Counted from the first letter of the stretch, positions 7,984 to 17,689 are shown. The stretch is 64,000 nucleotides of DNA from an uncultured Eubacterium sp. (GCA_900544285.1 UQUT01000007.1:1-64000), one strand, 5' to 3'. Made by a program: numbers and translations. The notes: generated by a model from the sequence alone, not told the origin.

Positions 7984-9131
7984 CAGAAAAAACAATAGCA
8001 ATCCTCGGCTCGACCGGCTCAATAGGCAGGCAGGCAATCGACGCGGCGAAGCACAGAGGATATAAAGTCAATGCAATGGCGTTCGGCTCAAATTACGCGC
8101 TCGGAAGAGAGCAGATATTGAGAGTGAAGCCGGAATACTGTGCCGTTTCCGATGTCAGAACTGCTAAAATGCTTGCTACAGACGCGCGCTCTGTCGGCAC
8201 AAAGCTGTTTTGCGGAGCGGGATGTATCGAAGCGATGCTTTCCGAGGCAGAGAGCGACGTCTGCATAAACGGAATCGGCGGTTTTGACGGGCTTTTGCCG
8301 ACGATATCCGCTATAAAACATTGCGGAGCCATCGGTCTTGCAAATAAGGAATCGCTTGTGGCGGCAGGGGACATTGTAAAGTCGACGGCGACGGAATACG
8401 GCAAGAAAATCATTCCCGTTGACAGCGAGCACAGCGCGATATTCAGGTGCATAGGCGACAACCGCCGCGCTGTAAGAAAATTGATAATAACATGCTCCGG
8501 CGGCGCTTTTTACGGAAAAACGAGGGCTGAACTTGAAAAAGTCACAAGGGAAACGGCACTTTCCCATCCGACATGGAAAATGGGCGCGGTGATAACCGTC
8601 AACTGTGCAACCCTGATGAACAAGGGGCTGGAGGTCATTGAGGCGGCAAAACTTTTTGACGTGCCGGAAAAAGATATAGACGTTGTAATTCACAGGGAAA
8701 GCATAATACATTCCATGGTTGAATTCCGTGACGGCGCGGTGCTTGCGGAGCTTTCCGCTCCCGATATGCGCCTACCGATACAGTACGCCATGGACTATCC
8801 GGACTGTGAAGAGTCGCAGGCGGAGCCGATAGATTTTGTAAAGCTCGGCAGTCTTACGTTTTCCGCTCCGGACACAAAGACGTTTCCTCTGCTCGACCTT
8901 GCACGTTACGCGCTTTCAAGGAGCGGCGTCATTCCTTGCGCGATGAATGCGGCAAACGAGGTTGCCGTCGGGGCTTTTCTGTGTGGCGAGATTAAATTTA
9001 CGGATATTGACCGCACGGTCATTTCGGTCACCGAAAATTTTGAAAATATGCCCGCCGACCGCCTTGAAAACATAATCGCCGCGGACGGAGAGGCACGCCT
9101 GCGTGCTGCCGAAATACTCAAATCAAAGTAA
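7980..9131 (+). CDS. dxr: 1-deoxy-D-xylulose-5-phosphate reductoisomerase
   Basis: 383 aa. It is the first committed MEP-pathway enzyme, converting DXP to MEP with NADPH, and the fosmidomycin target. The NADPH site is ILGSTGSIGRQAID. Substrate/metal motifs are GLANKESLVAAG, VDSEHSAIF, SHPTWKMGA and MNAANEVAV. Length is typical. ATGA overlap with cdsA. With ispG in the same operon it shows that isoprenoids are made by the MEP route, feeding uppS. Confidence 0.97.
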   Translation: MTEKTIAILGSTGSIGRQAIDAAKHRGYKVNAMAFGSNYALGREQILRVKPEYCAVSDVRTAKMLATDARSVGTKLFCGAGCIEAMLSEAESDVCINGIGGFDGLLPTISAIKHCGAIGLANKESLVAAGDIVKSTATEYGKKIIPVDSEHSAIFRCIGDNRRAVRKLIITCSGGAFYGKTRAELEKVTRETALSHPTWKMGAVITVNCATLMNKGLEVIEAAKLFDVPEKDIDVVIHRESIIHSMVEFRDGAVLAELSAPDMRLPIQYAMDYPDCEESQAEPIDFVKLGSLTFSAPDTKTFPLLDLARYALSRSGVIPCAMNAANEVAVGAFLCGEIKFTDIDRTVISVTENFENMPADRLENIIAADGEARLRAAEILKSK

Positions 9132-9146
9132 AATCGGAGATAAGAT

Positions 9147-10181
9147 ATGCTTTATGTTCTTTTTGCAATCCTGCTTTTCGGGGTACTGATATTCATTCAC
9201 GAGCTGGGACATTATATTTTTGCGCGGATTTTCGGCGTGAAGATTTATGAATTTGCAATCGGCATGGGTCCGAAGCTGTTTTCGATAAAATCCAAAAAGA
9301 CGGGAATAGCGTATTCGCTCCGCCTTTTGCCGATCGGCGGATTTGTCAGCATGGCGGGGGAAGATGAAGAAACAGACGACCCGAATTCCATCGGCAAAAA
9401 GCCGCTCTGGCAGAGAATCATCATAACGGCGGCGGGGTCGCTTTCAAATATACTTCTCGGAATAATAGTGATGGGGATTATGGTGCTTTCGACGTCACAG
9501 CTCTATTCGACAACCGTTGCGGGCTTTCCCGAAAAAGGCGCGACCTCAAACAGTTACGGACTGAAAGAAGGCGACAGAATAATTGCCGTCGGGCCGAGAA
9601 GGGTACACGTGCCTTATGACCTTTCATATGCGATAAGCCGTTACGGCGGAGAGCCTGTCGACGTTAAAATCATACGCGACGGCGAAAAAATGACGCTTGA
9701 AAAAGTCCACTTTCCGACATACAAGCAGTCGGGTGCGACTTTCGGTCAGAGAGACTTTTACATTGAAAAAGCGGGAAAAACCTTCGGCAACATCATCAAA
9801 CATACGTTTTATGAGTCGGGGGTTACGGTTCGTATGGTTTACGACTCTCTCTACGACCTTATAACGGGCAAATACGGCTTCAAGGATATGTCGGGGCCTG
9901 TCGGTGTGACAAAGGTGCTTGCGGAAGCGGCACAGACGAAGGATTACGGCTATCTTGCGATGCTTTTCGTGGTTCTTGCGATGAATCTCGGCATTGTGAA
10001 CCTGCTTCCTTTGCCCGCGCTTGACGGCGGAAGAGTGTTCTTTATGCTCGTCGAGCTTGTGACGAGAAAGAAAATCAATCCGAAAACAGAAGGGCTTATC
10101 CATTTTATCGGTATAATCCTTCTGCTGATACTGATGTTTGCGGTGACCTGCAAGGATATAATTTATCTGGTGAAAAAGTAA
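9147..10181 (+). CDS. rseP: Site-2 intramembrane metalloprotease (RseP/RasP family)
   Basis: 344 aa M50B protease. H18-E19-L-G-H22 gives the zinc-binding HExxH in the first membrane helix. A single PDZ domain (about 115-200) lies in the middle. The third zinc ligand is in NLLPLPALDGGR (about 287-298), and a C-terminal membrane segment follows. Family members cleave membrane-tethered anti-sigma factors and remnant signal peptides; in Bacillus RasP acts on RsiW and FtsL. Its place between dxr and ispG/polC matches the conserved Firmicutes order. The substrate here is unknown. Confidence 0.94.
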   Translation: MLYVLFAILLFGVLIFIHELGHYIFARIFGVKIYEFAIGMGPKLFSIKSKKTGIAYSLRLLPIGGFVSMAGEDEETDDPNSIGKKPLWQRIIITAAGSLSNILLGIIVMGIMVLSTSQLYSTTVAGFPEKGATSNSYGLKEGDRIIAVGPRRVHVPYDLSYAISRYGGEPVDVKIIRDGEKMTLEKVHFPTYKQSGATFGQRDFYIEKAGKTFGNIIKHTFYESGVTVRMVYDSLYDLITGKYGFKDMSGPVGVTKVLAEAAQTKDYGYLAMLFVVLAMNLGIVNLLPLPALDGGRVFFMLVELVTRKKINPKTEGLIHFIGIILLLILMFAVTCKDIIYLVKK

Positions 10182-11270
10182 ATGGATTACGAAAGTATAA
10201 GAAGAAAAACGAAGGCGGTCAGAATCGGCAATGTGACAATCGGCTCGGGACATCCGATAGCGGTGCAGTCGATGCTAAATACCGATACGGCGGACGCAGA
10301 AGCCTGCATAGCGCAGGCGAGAAGATTGGAAGAGGCGGGCTGTGATATCATCCGCCTGACTGTCCCGTCTGCCGAATACGCCGAAACCATATATAAAATG
10401 AAAAATGCGGGGATAAAAGCCCCGCTTGTTGCAGATATTCATTTTGATTACAGAGCTGCGCTTGCCGCTGTCTCTGCAGGAGCGGACAAAATAAGAATAA
10501 ATCCGGGAAACATCGGCTCGGACGAAAAGGTCAGGGCTGTTGCGGACGAATGCCGACTGCACGGCGTGCCGATAAGAATCGGTGTAAACGGCGGGTCGCT
10601 CGAAAAGCATATTCTTGCAAAATACGGCGCTCCGACGGCTGACGCACTCTGCGAAAGCGCGCTTTATCACGCTTCGCTTCTGCGAAAATTCGATTTTGAC
10701 GATATTGTTATATCGATTAAATCCAGCTCGCCCGTCACAATGGCGAGAGCGACGGAAAAGCTTGCCGCCGTCTGCGATTATCCGCTTCACATAGGCGTTA
10801 CGGAGGCGGGAGAGGGCGATGACGCTTTGATAAAATCTGCGGCGGGAATAGGCGCACTGATTGCAAACGGCATAGGTGATACCGTCCGTGTTTCGCTGAC
10901 GGATGACCCCGTAAAGGAGATTGGCGCGGCAAGAAAGATATTGCGCGCGCTCGGCGTCTCGCAGAGCGGATATATAGAGGTGGTGTCATGCCCGACATGC
11001 GGCAGGACGAAGATTGACCTTATTCCCATATGCAGAGCTCTCAAAAAGGAATTTGAGAGCATGGACGCGGGGGAAAAGCATATAAAGGTTGCGGTCATGG
11101 GGTGCGTTGTAAACGGTCCCGGTGAGGCAGCGGAAGCCGATATCGGCATTGCGGGGGGCGACGGTTGCGCCGTGCTTATTTCCCACGGGGAGATTGTCGG
11201 CAAGATAGGGGAAAAAGATATTATCGGCACGCTGAAAAAAGAGGTTTTGCGGCTGATAACGGAAGGATAA
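10182..11270 (+). CDS. ispG: 4-hydroxy-3-methylbut-2-enyl diphosphate synthase (flavodoxin)
   Basis: 362 aa [4Fe-4S] enzyme that converts MEcPP to HMBPP in the MEP pathway. The TIM-barrel N-terminus has IAVQSMLNTDT and PLVADIHFDYR. The cluster ligands are visible: C270 and C273 in SCPTCGR and C308 in GCVVNGPGE, the last motif carrying the fourth ligand Glu. It starts immediately after the rseP stop codon with no spacer. In Bacillus subtilis proS holds this slot next to polC, so the gene order differs locally. Confidence 0.96.
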   Translation: MDYESIRRKTKAVRIGNVTIGSGHPIAVQSMLNTDTADAEACIAQARRLEEAGCDIIRLTVPSAEYAETIYKMKNAGIKAPLVADIHFDYRAALAAVSAGADKIRINPGNIGSDEKVRAVADECRLHGVPIRIGVNGGSLEKHILAKYGAPTADALCESALYHASLLRKFDFDDIVISIKSSSPVTMARATEKLAAVCDYPLHIGVTEAGEGDDALIKSAAGIGALIANGIGDTVRVSLTDDPVKEIGAARKILRALGVSQSGYIEVVSCPTCGRTKIDLIPICRALKKEFESMDAGEKHIKVAVMGCVVNGPGEAAEADIGIAGGDGCAVLISHGEIVGKIGEKDIIGTLKKEVLRLITEG

Positions 11271-11276
11271 AGAACT

Positions 11277-14200
11277 GTGGAAAAAACACTTTTGCAGCGA
11301 TTTGACAAATACAATCCCGATGAGCGTTTCCGCAAGATGATGACGGACGGGATTGTAACGGCGACGCGCGTCAACATAGAAAACAAATCGGTTTGGGTTG
11401 ACGTGCGCTTTCCTTATATAATCCCGAAAAAGGAAGTGCTTTATCCGCTTGAAGCGGCAATAAAAAGGGCATATGAGCTGAAATTTGTCACAATATCACC
11501 GAAATATGACGCAGAGCTTTTTGATGCGGAGTACATACCGCAGATAATGACCGAGGCATGCAGGAGAAAACTGATAACAGACCTCTTTTTGCGCAGAAGC
11601 AAGCAGAGACTTGACGGCGGAAAGCTGATAATCGAAACGCTTTATGGCGACGGCGGACTTGCACTCATGGAGGAAACGGGCACGGAAAAGAATATATCCG
11701 CGATAATTTCCGATGAGTTCGGAATAAGTGTTCCCGTTGAAATAAGGGCGTCGTCCGAGAAGGACGAGCAATTTGAAAAATTCCTTGCGGAAGACAACGT
11801 CGGAAAGCTGACAAAGTATTATGAGGAGACTGCAAAGCGCGTTGAGATTGAAAAGAAATGCACAACGTCAACAGGCACATATCATGAGATTTCAACGGAC
11901 GAAGAAGGCTGTGTCCATGCCGGGTTTGCGGTTTTCGATATAAGCTCGCCGGAGCAGATATCCGGGAATCCCGTGGAGGCAGGCGACTTTACGGCGATCG
12001 GGGTTTGCACAGAACCGAAAAAGAATATAGCTTTGATAGGCGAGGTGGCATGCATTGCCGTAAACGAAACGCGCAGAGGAAACAAGACCGTCACATTTTC
12101 GCTTACGGATTTTGAAGGCTCGGTGACCGTCAAATGCGTCGGGAAAAAAGCCGCGGAATATGCCGGACTTTCAAATGGGACAAGCGTCATTATGGAGGGC
12201 AACCTCGAATACGACGATTATGACAGAGATCACGAGCTTACGTTCTATCCGTCGTCGGCTATGAAGATAAAGCGTGTGCTCCGACAGGACAAATATGAGG
12301 GGCAGAAGCGAGTTGAACTCCATCTGCACACGAATATGTCCATGATGGATGCAACCATGGCGCCGTCGCTTGCCGTTGCAACGGCGCACAGATGGGGTCA
12401 CGCCGCTGTCGCTATAACAGACCACGGAAACGTTCAGGGCTTTCCGGACGCCATGAAAATGTCCGAAAAGCTCGGAATGAAGGTCATCTACGGAATGGAG
12501 GGGTATCTTGTCGACGACGCTGCAAGGGCGATATTCGGCGAGGACGACACGAATTTTGAAGACGAATTCGTCGTTTTCGATATAGAAACGACGGGTCTTT
12601 CCGCCATGACCTGCAAAATTACGGAGATCGGCGCGGTGCTTGTTCAGAAAGGGGAAGTACTGAAGGTGTTTTCGACGTTCGTCAACCCCGAAGGACACAT
12701 TCCCGAGGAAATAACCGAATTGACGGGAATTACGGACGATATGGTCGCAGACGCGCCATCGCAGGGCGACGCCGTCAAGGCTTTTATAGAATTTGTCGGC
12801 GGACGGACAGTCGTGGCGCACAACGCAAACTTTGATATGGGATTTATCCGTCGCGCGGCGGAAAATGCGGGAATACCCTTCAACCCGCCGTATCTTGACA
12901 CACTCTCAATGTCCAGATTTCTAAATCCCGAGCTGAAAAATCACAAGCTGGACACTCTTGTTGATTTTTATCATCTCGGAGATTTCAATCATCACCGCGC
13001 CTGCGATGACGCAGAGGTGACGGCAAAAATCTTCTGCAAGATGACGGAAAAGCTCGCAGGGGAGAGCATATATACGGTAAAGCAGATGTCGGAGTCGATG
13101 GCGGAGAGGACAGACCCGCACAAGCTCCGCCCTTATCACATAATACTTCTCGTCAAAAATCCGACGGGACTGAAAAATCTTTATAAGATCGTCTCAAACG
13201 GCTATCTCAAATATTATTATCGTCACCCCAGAATTCCGAAAACGGAGCTTGCCGACCTGCGCGAGGGGATTATTCTCGGTTCGGCTTGTATTGAGGGTGA
13301 GCTCGCTTCCGCCGTTCTGGACGGCAAGACATGGGATCAGCTCCTTTCGATTGCGGAATTTTATGACTATCTTGAAATCCAGCCGATATGTAATAACGAA
13401 TTTCTCATCGGGTCAAAGGGTGTGACGCGCGATACGCTGATCGAAATAAACAAGACGATAGTCAGAATAGGTGAGGCGCTCGGAAAGCCTGTTGTTGCAA
13501 CCTGCGACGCGCACTATCTTGAAGATTATGACGGTATAAGCCGCAATGTTCTTCTCCGCGGGATGGGCATGAAGGACGGCGACAGAGACAGTCACCTCTT
13601 CTTCCGCACGACGGACGAAATGCTTAAAGAGTTTTCGTATCTCGGCGAGGAGAAGGCGAGGGAAGTCGTAATCGAGAATACAAACAAAATAGCAGATCTA
13701 ATCGGCACGGATATCCGTCCGTTTCCGAACGGCACCTATACGCCCAAAATGGAGGGCGCGGAAGAAGAGCTGATGAACATCTGTTATACAACGGCAAAGG
13801 GCCTTTACGGCGACCCGCTGCCGGATATAGTCGAAAAGAGACTTAAAAAGGAGCTTGATTCAATTATCAGCCACGGCTTTGCCGTGCTCTATATGATAGC
13901 GAGAAAGCTCGTCAAATACAGCGAAAGTCAGGGGTATCTCGTCGGTTCGAGAGGCTCTGTCGGCTCATCGTTTGTCGCATCGATGGCGGGCATTTCGGAG
14001 GTCAACCCTCTGCCCCCGCATTACGTTTGCCCGAAATGCAAACATTCCGACTTTTCAAACGAGGAAGGCGCGGGTTCAGGCTTTGACCTTCCGCCAAAAA
14101 ACTGCCCTGTCTGCGGTACAAAATACAATTCTGACGGGCACGACATTCCGTTTGAAACGTTTCTGGGCTTCTTCGGGGACAAGTCGCCGGATATAGACCT

Positions 14201-15752
14201 TAACTTCTCGGGAGAGGTGCAGGGCAAGGTACATAAATATACGGAGGAGCTTTTCGGCAAGGAAAACGTTTTCCGCGCCGGAACAATCGGTACTCTTGCC
14301 GAAAAAACGGCTTACGGCTTTGTCGCCGGCTATTTTGAGGACAAGGGAATAAAGACAAATAAGGCGGAGATAAACCGTATTGTTTCAAAATGCGTCGGCG
14401 TAAAGCGCACGACGGGTCAGCACCCCGGAGGTATCGTTGTTGTGCCTAAGGAATATGAAATTTATGATTTCTGCCCCGTTCAGCACCCCGCCGACGACGC
14501 CTCGTCCGATATAATCACAACACATTTTACATTCAACGATATGCACGACCTGCTCCTCAAACTCGACGAGCTGGGTCACGATATTCCGACAAAATACAAG
14601 TATATCGAGATGTTCTCGCACACAAGCGTGCTTGACGTTCCCGTCGGCGACCCCGAGGTATATAAGCTTTTCAATTCGACAGAGCCTCTCGGAATAAAGC
14701 CGGAGGACATTATGGGAATTCAGGTCGGCACGCTCGGAATTCCCGAAAACGGCACGGACTTTGTTATCCCAGTGCTTGTCGAAGCGAAGCCAAAGACCTT
14801 CGCCGATCTACTTCAGATTATGGGACTTACGCACGGCACGGACGTTTGGTCGGGAAATGCGCAGGTACTCATAAAGAACGGAACGTGCGAACTGAAATCA
14901 GTCGTCGGAACGAGAGACAGCATTATGCTCCGCCTTATTCAGTACGGACTGGACAACAAGGACGCGTTTGACATTATGGAAAAAGTCCGTAAAAACAAAA
15001 AGGGCGATCCACTCCCCGATTGGATGATTGACAGAATGCACGAGCACAATGTCGACGAATGGTATATCGAAAGCCTTAAAAAGATAAAATACATGTTTCC
15101 GAAGGCGCATGCAGCGGCGTACGTTCTTTCGGCAATACGTATTGCATGGTATAAGGTACATATGCCGCTGGAATTCTATTGCGCATACTTTTCCGCCGCG
15201 CCGGATGGCTTTGACGGTGAGCTGGCCGTAAAGAGCAAAAAGACGATAGAAACCGTTCTGAAGGATCTGAAAGAAAAGGGCAACGAGCAATCGCAGAAGG
15301 AAGCGGCGACGTATTCCGCAATGCAGCTCGCGCTTGAATTTGTTGCGAGAGGTTTCAAGTTTCTTCCCGTTGACCTTTACAAGTCCGACGCAAGACTGTT
15401 TTTGCCAGAAAACGGGTCTATACGACTTCCGTTCTCCTCGCTCTCCGGCGTCGGAGTTGCGGCGGCGCAGAACATTGTCGACGCGAGGGAAGCGGGCGGA
15501 GAATTTCTTTCCGTTGAGGAGCTGAAGCAGAGAGCGTCGGTTTCAAAATCCGTCGTTGAAATACTGGAAAAGAACGGCGTGCTCAAAAATCTCTCGGAAA
15601 CAAATCAGATAACTTTCGGTTTCGGAGACGACGATTTCCGTGGAGCGGGCGACGCATTGCCGACTTCGTCCGGAAAAAACGAGTCGTCCAAAAAGTCATC
15701 CGCAAAGCAGGATGAAGTCGGGGAAACGGCGAGCCAGCTCACGTTTTTCTGA
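11277..15752 (+). CDS. polC: DNA polymerase III alpha subunit, Gram-positive PolC type
   Basis: 1491 aa replicative polymerase with built-in 3'-5' proofreading. An N-terminal region and OB fold (about 1-335) are followed by the first part of a PHP domain (VELHLHTNMSMMDA, from about 345). A DEDD exonuclease is inserted (FVVFDIETTGLS from about 430; HNANFDMGFIRRA), then the rest of PHP (TCDAHYLEDYDG). The polymerase core has GSRGSVGSSFV, a four-cysteine zinc module (CPKC near 918, CPVC near 943) and the catalytic SPDIDLNF near 972-980. The start is GTG at 11277 with GGAAGG at 11261-11266. It ends the pyrH operon. Confidence 0.97.
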   Translation: MEKTLLQRFDKYNPDERFRKMMTDGIVTATRVNIENKSVWVDVRFPYIIPKKEVLYPLEAAIKRAYELKFVTISPKYDAELFDAEYIPQIMTEACRRKLITDLFLRRSKQRLDGGKLIIETLYGDGGLALMEETGTEKNISAIISDEFGISVPVEIRASSEKDEQFEKFLAEDNVGKLTKYYEETAKRVEIEKKCTTSTGTYHEISTDEEGCVHAGFAVFDISSPEQISGNPVEAGDFTAIGVCTEPKKNIALIGEVACIAVNETRRGNKTVTFSLTDFEGSVTVKCVGKKAAEYAGLSNGTSVIMEGNLEYDDYDRDHELTFYPSSAMKIKRVLRQDKYEGQKRVELHLHTNMSMMDATMAPSLAVATAHRWGHAAVAITDHGNVQGFPDAMKMSEKLGMKVIYGMEGYLVDDAARAIFGEDDTNFEDEFVVFDIETTGLSAMTCKITEIGAVLVQKGEVLKVFSTFVNPEGHIPEEITELTGITDDMVADAPSQGDAVKAFIEFVGGRTVVAHNANFDMGFIRRAAENAGIPFNPPYLDTLSMSRFLNPELKNHKLDTLVDFYHLGDFNHHRACDDAEVTAKIFCKMTEKLAGESIYTVKQMSESMAERTDPHKLRPYHIILLVKNPTGLKNLYKIVSNGYLKYYYRHPRIPKTELADLREGIILGSACIEGELASAVLDGKTWDQLLSIAEFYDYLEIQPICNNEFLIGSKGVTRDTLIEINKTIVRIGEALGKPVVATCDAHYLEDYDGISRNVLLRGMGMKDGDRDSHLFFRTTDEMLKEFSYLGEEKAREVVIENTNKIADLIGTDIRPFPNGTYTPKMEGAEEELMNICYTTAKGLYGDPLPDIVEKRLKKELDSIISHGFAVLYMIARKLVKYSESQGYLVGSRGSVGSSFVASMAGISEVNPLPPHYVCPKCKHSDFSNEEGAGSGFDLPPKNCPVCGTKYNSDGHDIPFETFLGFFGDKSPDIDLNFSGEVQGKVHKYTEELFGKENVFRAGTIGTLAEKTAYGFVAGYFEDKGIKTNKAEINRIVSKCVGVKRTTGQHPGGIVVVPKEYEIYDFCPVQHPADDASSDIITTHFTFNDMHDLLLKLDELGHDIPTKYKYIEMFSHTSVLDVPVGDPEVYKLFNSTEPLGIKPEDIMGIQVGTLGIPENGTDFVIPVLVEAKPKTFADLLQIMGLTHGTDVWSGNAQVLIKNGTCELKSVVGTRDSIMLRLIQYGLDNKDAFDIMEKVRKNKKGDPLPDWMIDRMHEHNVDEWYIESLKKIKYMFPKAHAAAYVLSAIRIAWYKVHMPLEFYCAYFSAAPDGFDGELAVKSKKTIETVLKDLKEKGNEQSQKEAATYSAMQLALEFVARGFKFLPVDLYKSDARLFLPENGSIRLPFSSLSGVGVAAAQNIVDAREAGGEFLSVEELKQRASVSKSVVEILEKNGVLKNLSETNQITFGFGDDDFRGAGDALPTSSGKNESSKKSSAKQDEVGETASQLTFF

Positions 15753-15759
15753 TGCAATT

Positions 15760-15820
15760 ATTGCAAAAATGCGAAAAAACTCGTGAAAAGTACACATTTT
15801 TATTGCAAAAAGTATTGCAA
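15760..15820 (+). repeat. Three ATTGCAA direct repeats upstream of hup
   Basis: ATTGCAAAAA occurs at 15760-15769 and 15802-15811, and ATTGCAA at 15814-15820, the last forming the -35 region. AT-rich sequence lies between them. They could be protein sites (HU autoregulation has been suggested in other species) or an UP-like element. Confidence 0.4.
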
Positions 15821-15843
15821 CCGCTGTATTTTATTGCTATAAT
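15815..15843 (+). promoter_or_regulatory. Predicted sigma-A promoter of hup
   Basis: -35 TTGCAA (15815-15820), 17-bp spacer, -10 TATAAT (15838-15843). Leader is about 60 nt, with GAAAGGGA ahead of the ATG. Confidence 0.65.
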
Positions 15844-15908
15844 AAATAAAGTAAAAGCAATCGTCCATAGGGGACAGGAAAAATAAAAAATTTGAAAGGG
15901 ATTTTATC

Positions 15909-16184
15909 ATGAACAAATCACAGCTCGTTGACGTAGTTGCAAAGAACACAGGACTTAAGAAAAAGGACGCAGAAGCAGCAGTATCCGCTTTTGCTGCCGC
16001 TGTTGCCGAAGCTCTTGCCGCAGGCGAAAAGGTTCAGGTTGCGGGGCTCGGAACATTTGAAGTAAAAACAAAGGCTGCAAGAACAGGCAGAAATCCTAAG
16101 ACACAGGAAGTTATAAATATTCCCGCTTCCAAGCGTCCCGCTTTCACGGCAGGAAAAACTCTCAAAGAGGCTCTCAACAAGTAA
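15909..16184 (+). CDS. hup: HU family nucleoid DNA-binding protein
   Basis: 91 aa. It is a small basic dimeric protein that bends and compacts DNA. MNKSQLVDVVAKNTGLKKKDAEAAV gives the helical dimerisation part. GLGTFEVKTKAARTGRNPKTQE and IPASKRPAFTAGKTLK carry the beta-arm with the intercalating proline (NIPAS) and the conserved arm sequence. Length is canonical. The strong upstream promoter fits an abundant protein. A GNRA-loop hairpin follows before rqcP, so downstream genes may get reduced read-through. Confidence 0.97.
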   Translation: MNKSQLVDVVAKNTGLKKKDAEAAVSAFAAAVAEALAAGEKVQVAGLGTFEVKTKAARTGRNPKTQEVINIPASKRPAFTAGKTLKEALNK

Positions 16185-16200
16185 TAAGAAATGTTTCAAT

Positions 16201-16227
16201 GCCGCCGAAAGGCGGCTTTGAATTTTT
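16201..16227 (+). terminator. Weak terminator after hup
   Basis: GCCGCC-GAAA-GGCGGC (16201-16216) followed by TTTGAATTTTT. The interrupted T-run suggests partial termination, leaving some read-through into rqcP-yabPQ. Confidence 0.55.
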
Positions 16228-16238
16228 AAGGAGGAATT

Positions 16239-16484
16239 ATGCGACTGGACAAATACCTTAAGGTTGCAAGAATCATCAAGCGAAGAACCGTTGCAAACAA
16301 TGCCTGCGACGCAGAGCATGTCAAGGTCAACGGAAAGGACGCAAAGGCTTCGTACCAGGTGAAAATCGGTGATGTTATCGAGCTTGCAATGGGCGATCGA
16401 ACCGTCAAGGTTCGCGTCACGGATGTAAAGGAATACACAAAAAAGGACGAAGCGACGACGCTTTATGAGCTTATAACCGAATAA
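16239..16484 (+). CDS. rqcP: RqcP-like S4-domain RNA-binding protein (YabO)
   Basis: 81 aa. Almost the whole protein is one S4 RNA-binding domain: MRLDKYLKVARIIKRRTVANNACD, then HVKVNGKDAKASYQVKIGD. In Bacillus the orthologue RqcP (YabO) works with RqcH in ribosome-associated quality control, adding C-terminal alanine tails to stalled chains. The hup-yabO-yabP-yabQ-divIC context matches the Bacillus and Clostridium arrangement, which supports this over a generic S4/Hsp15 call. AAGGAGG sits at 16228-16234. Confidence 0.9.
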   Translation: MRLDKYLKVARIIKRRTVANNACDAEHVKVNGKDAKASYQVKIGDVIELAMGDRTVKVRVTDVKEYTKKDEATTLYELITE

Positions 16485-16541
16485 AAACACATTACGCGGC
16501 ATATTCATTTATAAAAACAAACTCTTTTCGGAGGTCAATTT

Positions 16542-16811
16542 ATGAATGAAGAAAACGGAAAATCCTCTCTTACGCTGAAGGATCGCGCAGAGCTGACAAT
16601 GGACGGTATCGGAGATGTCATCAGCTTCGATGAAACGGAGATATATCTTCAGACAAACAGCGGAAAGTTACTTATAGAAGGCACTGGGCTGCACATAACA
16701 ACGCTTGACGTCGCGTCCGGAAAAATGAAGGTTGAGGGGCTCGTCACTGCGCTTACATATAACGATCGTGACAATTCCAAAAAGGGCGGGCTTTTCTCCC
16801 GCGGGAAATGA
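16542..16811 (+). CDS. yabP: Sporulation protein YabP
   Basis: 89 aa. It matches the YabP/YqfC family in its opening SSLTLKDRAELTMDGIGDVISFDE, in LLIEGTGLHITTLDVASGKMKVEGLV, and in its size. In Bacillus yabP is mother-cell expressed and needed for spore cortex and coat assembly, together with yabQ. The stop overlaps the yabQ start (ATGA). I saw no convincing sigma-E promoter in the 57 nt upstream, so it may be read from further up. Confidence 0.9.
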   Translation: MNEENGKSSLTLKDRAELTMDGIGDVISFDETEIYLQTNSGKLLIEGTGLHITTLDVASGKMKVEGLVTALTYNDRDNSKKGGLFSRGK

Positions 16812-17401
16812 ACGACTTTTTTTACGATTCCGCCGCAAGGGTGCTGTCGTTTGTGTGCCTCGGGGTTGTGCTCGGCGCGATATATGACTTTTTTCGCGTG
16901 CTACGCATTTCAAGAAAGGGTGGCGGCAACCTTTCGGGTGGAATATATGACAGGTTGAAACCGAAAAAAGATATATTTTCGGGAGCTCCAAAGGTTATTA
17001 AGTTGACGGACGGTTTTCTGACGTTTATTGAAGATATTCTCTTCTGGCTGATTGTTTTCGCATCAGAGGCGATTTATATCTACTATATAAATGACGGCGA
17101 GATAAGGGTCGATTTTTTCGTTCTTTCCCTTGCGGGCTTCATGCTTTACAGGATAAGCCTCGGAAAAGTTGTGATATTTCTTGCGGACAGAATTATTTTT
17201 TTTGCGCGGTGCTTGCTTTTGCGCCTGATATATATTATAATATATCCTGTAAGGATGATGTGGAAATTTGTGTCTGCGGCGATTGCCAAGGCTGCTTGCG
17301 TCATGGCGGGAGCTGTTTTTGACGCAAAGCGAAGGGCATATACAAGGCGCGGAAAAAAACGTCTGCTCGATCTTTCCGCGCGCGGATTTGAAGAAAAATA
17401 A
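16808..17401 (+). CDS. yabQ: Spore cortex biosynthesis protein YabQ
   Basis: 197 aa membrane protein with hydrophobic segments near 10-28, 75-95, 100-118 and 125-150. The opening LSFVCLGVVLGAIYDFFRVLR is typical of YabQ. The C-terminus is basic and cytoplasmic-looking. In Bacillus YabQ sits in the outer forespore membrane and is required for cortex formation. ATG 16808 overlaps the yabP stop. This gene pair is strong evidence for sporulation capability. Confidence 0.88.
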   Translation: MNDFFYDSAARVLSFVCLGVVLGAIYDFFRVLRISRKGGGNLSGGIYDRLKPKKDIFSGAPKVIKLTDGFLTFIEDILFWLIVFASEAIYIYYINDGEIRVDFFVLSLAGFMLYRISLGKVVIFLADRIIFFARCLLLRLIYIIIYPVRMMWKFVSAAIAKAACVMAGAVFDAKRRAYTRRGKKRLLDLSARGFEEK

Positions 17402-17413
17402 ACGGAGAAGAAG

Positions 17414-17689
17414 ATGAAAACAAAGGTAAACCTTTTTGTAAAGATAGCGCTTGCGATATTCGTCGTATTTGCGATAATAACCGTCATGACGTTGCGCTCG
17501 AAGCTGGATGACCTCGCGGAGCAGAAGGCGGAGTTGGAAGCCGAGCTTGAAGCTTATGCCGAGAGGGTTGAGGAAATGCGTTATGAGCTATCGCTTTCGG
17601 ATGAAGAATATATCGAAAAATACGCAAGGGAAGTGCTTGGCTATCATAAAAGCGGGGAGATCGTTTTCAAAAATGAGGGCGATAACTGA
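17414..17689 (+). CDS. divIC: Septum formation initiator, DivIC/FtsB-like
   Basis: 91 aa bitopic membrane protein. There is a short cytoplasmic N-terminus, one membrane helix at about 11-28, then a coiled coil rich in Glu/Ala/Leu (about 30-62, SKLDDLAEQKAELEAELEAY). The short C-terminal part DEEYIEKYAREVLGYHKSGEIVF is the classic DivIC/FtsB ending. It bridges the divisome with FtsL and DivIB. It completes the conserved hup-rqcP-yabP-yabQ-divIC block. Confidence 0.9.
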   Translation: MKTKVNLFVKIALAIFVVFAIITVMTLRSKLDDLAEQKAELEAELEAYAERVEEMRYELSLSDEEYIEKYAREVLGYHKSGEIVFKNEGDN

